A stretch of DNA of 64,000 nt, taken from assembly GCF_002000085.1 (NCBI RefSeq), contig NZ_MUZU01000002.1:434001-498000 (forward strand). The letters are read 5' to 3'. Origin of the DNA: Pseudocolwellia agarivorans (GTDB lineage Bacteria > Pseudomonadota > Gammaproteobacteria > Enterobacterales > Alteromonadaceae). How positions within the stretch are numbered: position 1 is the stretch's first letter; each line of letters starts with the position of its first letter. The position numbers and the translations under genes are program-made. The notes beneath the pieces are model-generated. The model was not told the origin of the DNA. It made no database searches and was given only the letters and a program-made list of their open reading frames with translations. Shown piece after piece: positions 61,715 to 64,000 of the stretch.

Positions 61715-62291
61715 CTGATAAGCTGTTTTTTGTTTGAGTGAGCACTATTTTAGTGGTGTTTTTTTGCGTATCGGTAATTAAAACTTCTCGTTCGCCTTCT
61801 TCTTCACCAAGGCATAACTCTAATAAGCTAATCGCTTGAGCTAATAAAGTATCTTTGGGTTGTAACAATAAGCATTGCTCGCTTTTTACTGTTGTGTCCC
61901 ACTGCTCTTCATTTATAGTGCCAGTAAAAACCGTTTGGATGAGTGTTTCGATGCTGGCGTGTGTCACCATTTTCCGATAATGATTGGCAATACCGTCTTT
62001 CGTTTTTACTTCGCTATTATTAGGTTCTATAAATTGCCAAATTTCATTATCAATAATTAATAACTTTGAAAATACAGGACTGTTTACCTGCCAAAGAATA
62101 TTATGCTTATAAACTTTAAAAAGACCGCTTGATTTAATAGGCGTAGATAAAAAGGAAAACTTCTTTTCTTGCGTAAAAGTAGCAACGCCTTCTTCTATTT
62201 TGAAGTCGTCAATAAGCTCTTTGGCATTTACCTGAGTGAAAACCAAAAGCGCTAAACAGCAAGCCAATAAACGAGAAAGTAATTTAGTCAT
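61683..62291 (-). CDS. LolA-like periplasmic lipid/lipoprotein carrier (ApeL-like)
   Basis: A 202-residue exported protein; signal peptide ends near 'VFTQVNA'. The LolA-type half-barrel shows in 'VATFTQEKKFSFLSTPIKSSG', 'GLFKVYKHNILWQVNSPVFS' and 'LIIDNEIWQF'. It would ferry the polyene lipid between the MMPL exporter and the outer membrane. It overlaps the thioesterase stop by 8 bp and the exporter start by up to 32 bp. Confidence 0.87.
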   Translation of the reverse strand: MTKLLSRLLACCLALLVFTQVNAKELIDDFKIEEGVATFTQEKKFSFLSTPIKSSGLFKVYKHNILWQVNSPVFSKLLIIDNEIWQFIEPNNSEVKTKDGIANHYRKMVTHASIETLIQTVFTGTINEEQWDTTVKSEQCLLLQPKDTLLAQAISLLELCLGEEEGEREVLITDTQKNTTKIVLTQTKNSLSDEDINEFNIH

Positions 62292-62718
62292 TTTTAATAT
62301 ATGGTGCCAGTTTTTCTATAAGTACAGCAGGCGACTCGTACTGCATTTCATTCGTTGTCATATCAACAGCAACTTGCACGGTATACGCTTTAGTTAATGT
62401 TTCACCTGATTCAGTGTCAAATATGCGGTATGAAATTTTCAAACGTGATTCATACTCAACTAAAGTTGCTTCAACACGTATTTTACTACCAAAACGAGCG
62501 GGTTTAACGTATTTAAGGCGCATATCAACAACCGGCCATACGTAGCCAGAGTCTTCCATATCGTTGTAATCATAGTCAAAAGCACGTAGTAAATAACATC
62601 GAGCTTCTTCCATGTACTTAACGTAATTACCATGCCAAACCACTCTCATGGCATCAACATCATAAAATTGTACGTCTATCTCTGTTGATACCGTAAGTAA
62701 GCCCTTAACTTGCCTCAT
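62284..62718 (-). CDS. Acyl-CoA/ACP thioesterase, 4-hydroxybenzoyl-CoA type (ApeK-like)
   Basis: A 144-residue hotdog thioesterase. 'VQFYDVDAMRVVWHGNYVKY' contains the catalytic Asp of the 4-hydroxybenzoyl-CoA thioesterase family followed by the His-x-x-Tyr segment. In aryl polyene clusters the ApeK-type enzyme is placed among release/editing activities. Its start overlaps the ammonia-lyase gene by 14 bp, so both are in one operon. Confidence 0.9.
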   Translation of the reverse strand: MRQVKGLLTVSTEIDVQFYDVDAMRVVWHGNYVKYMEEARCYLLRAFDYDYNDMEDSGYVWPVVDMRLKYVKPARFGSKIRVEATLVEYESRLKISYRIFDTESGETLTKAYTVQVAVDMTTNEMQYESPAVLIEKLAPYIKND

Positions 62719-64000
62719 AAAGGTTCCAGCGTTCTTCTTGGATATATGAGATAGTTTTTCTTAGTAACTTGTCTGTTGGACGATCTTCTTCAAGTAATTC
62801 AAAGAAACTGGAAACATCATCAACCATAGCCGCTACATCATCAGTTAAAGAGTCTTTAGATAATTCGTTATTAATAATACGAAGTCTAATACCTTGTACT
62901 GAAGCTAAAAGCGTTGCTGCTAATACTTGTTCAGTCAGTTGTAATATACGTAAACAATCGCGTGCAGCTATGGTTCCCATGCTGACTTTATCTTGATTGT
63001 GACATTCAGTAGAGCGTGAAAATACACTTGCAGGCATGGTCAACTTCAGCGCTTCAGCCGTCCAAGCAGAACAACCAATTTGAATGGCTTTAAAACCATG
63101 ATTGATATGTCTTCTGTCGCCTGTAGCCCCAGTAAGGTTGGGTGGTAAACCATGATTCATTTTTATATCAACAAGCGTAGCAATTTGTCTATCAGCTAAA
63201 TCAGCTAAATTAGCAACACAGTTTTTCATTGAATCCATTGCCATAGCAATATGACCACCATAGAAATGACCACCGTGTAAAATATGCTCGCCAATGCCAT
63301 CAATAATCGGATTATCGTTTGCGCTGTTTAACTCGTTTTCTATCATGGTACGTAACCAAGGTAAGCTATCAGCCAATACGCCAATAACATGTGGTGCACA
63401 ACGAATTGAATAACGATCTTGTAACCGATGAGAATTACGTGGATGCGTATTGTGGTTTAAATCTGTTTGTATCCACTTAGCTATTTGGTTTTGACCTGGA
63501 TGCGGTTTTACACTAAATAAAATATCGTCAAAATGGTTACTGTTACCTTTTAACGCTAAGCTCGAAAGTGCCGTAATTCGAGCCATTAACTTAGTAGCAT
63601 ACTCAGCACGTTTATACGCAGTACAAGCTAGAGCTGTCATTACGGCTGTACCATTCATTACAGCTAGACCTTCTTTAGGTCTTAGTTTAATCGGCTTTAA
63701 ACCTTCTTTTTCAAACGCTTCACTGGCCTGAACTATTTCACCTTTGTAGTAGGTGTCTCTTTCGCCAATTAAGGTACCTGCAACATAAGAAAGTGGTGTT
63801 AAGTCACCACTGGCGCCTACTGAGCCTTCTTCAGGAATAACAGGCAAAATATTACGATTAAGTAACTCAACTAATAAGTCGAGCAAGTTCCAGCTAACGC
63901 CTGAATATCCACGAGACAATGAAGCTAAACGAGTAGCTAAAATAGCGCGTGATTGTTCTGGCGTAAAAAAGTCACCTAAACCACAGCCATGAAAACGTGT
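62705..64000 (-). CDS. HAL/PAL/TAL-family aromatic amino acid ammonia-lyase (5' truncated by window)
   Basis: C-terminal 432 residues of an ammonia-lyase whose N terminus is beyond the right edge; the first visible residues are 'TRFHGCGLGDFF'. The Ala-Ser-Gly triad that forms the MIO electrophile is in 'EGSVGASGDLTPLSYVAG'. Further family marks are 'VQASEAFEKEGL' and 'VMNGTAVMTALA', and 'GGHFYGGHIAMAMD' in place of the usual Gln-rich loop. In aryl polyene and related pigment clusters such enzymes supply the aryl starter (for example 4-hydroxycinnamate from Tyr). His/Tyr/Phe preference depends partly on residues outside the window. Confidence 0.9.
   Translation of the reverse strand, partial: TRFHGCGLGDFFTPEQSRAILATRLASLSRGYSGVSWNLLDLLVELLNRNILPVIPEEGSVGASGDLTPLSYVAGTLIGERDTYYKGEIVQASEAFEKEGLKPIKLRPKEGLAVMNGTAVMTALACTAYKRAEYATKLMARITALSSLALKGNSNHFDDILFSVKPHPGQNQIAKWIQTDLNHNTHPRNSHRLQDRYSIRCAPHVIGVLADSLPWLRTMIENELNSANDNPIIDGIGEHILHGGHFYGGHIAMAMDSMKNCVANLADLADRQIATLVDIKMNHGLPPNLTGATGDRRHINHGFKAIQIGCSAWTAEALKLTMPASVFSRSTECHNQDKVSMGTIAARDCLRILQLTEQVLAATLLASVQGIRLRIINNELSKDSLTDDVAAMVDDVSSFFELLEEDRPTDKLLRKTISYIQEERWNLYEAS

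Overview
The window is a 64 kb piece of an AT-rich chromosome from a marine gammaproteobacterium. Gene content and codon use point to Alteromonadales, most likely the Colwelliaceae (Colwellia/Thalassotalea group). This is inferred from the aryl polyene genes, a lipoprotein GH16 glycanase, choline oxidation genes, Na+-coupled transporters and a bacterial voltage-gated channel. No rRNA, tRNA, CRISPR array, phage or complete insertion sequence was seen.

Left part (1-17 kb). The 3' end of a FecI-type sigma factor and its FecR partner end at a terminator with no TonB receptor after them. A minus-strand cassette follows: a His-rich membrane protein, a KAS III-type ketosynthase, a haem-oxygenase-like diiron protein and a membrane-anchored unknown. 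It looks like an undescribed small lipid or fatty-acid-derived pathway. Next come a two-domain thioredoxin-like protein, a MocR regulator, a YkgJ-type Cys-cluster protein, a GH16 lipoprotein, a SEC-C protein and two diguanylate cyclases. From 13 to 20 kb there is a chaperone region: cbpA, a Crp/Fnr-type regulator in operon with a C-terminal J-domain protein, and a solitary dnaK. cbpA and dnaK share a palindrome of the form TGTCAC-N4-GTGACA (one mismatch at cbpA) about 169 bp before their start codons and near -41 relative to a -10-like element. This suggests a common Crp-type activator. A LysR gene and a RidA gene lie between.

Middle part (20-41 kb). A glutamate/dicarboxylate symporter, a LOG-family protein and a D-lactate dehydrogenase lead to betI-betB-betA, with a promoter and a 16-bp palindromic operator over its start point. 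After these come an unusually short BCCT-like transporter and a TorF-family porin, so choline uptake and oxidation to glycine betaine are grouped together. A lone HEPN-like gene, a class III aminotransferase, a MYG1 protein, a porin plus 907-residue cytochrome c fusion operon, and a divergent MFS/LysR pair follow.

Right part (41-64 kb). An orphan tripartite sensor kinase lies beside a 314-bp foldback element with 12-bp perfect terminal inverted repeats. Then come a voltage-gated channel with a Ca2+-like filter, an MBL hydrolase, a SUKH protein, an unknown 434-residue protein, an NSS transporter, FadH, and an alpha/beta hydrolase with an extra C-terminal domain. From 53.4 kb to the right edge a tightly overlapping minus-strand operon encodes the downstream half of an aryl polyene pigment cluster: ammonia-lyase, thioesterase, LolA-like protein, MMPL exporter, halogenase-like flavoprotein, DUF3261 lipoprotein, two ketosynthases, a dehydratase and a methyltransferase. 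The dedicated ketoreductase is absent from its usual place. Carrier proteins, activating ligase and chain-length factor must lie beyond the right edge if present.
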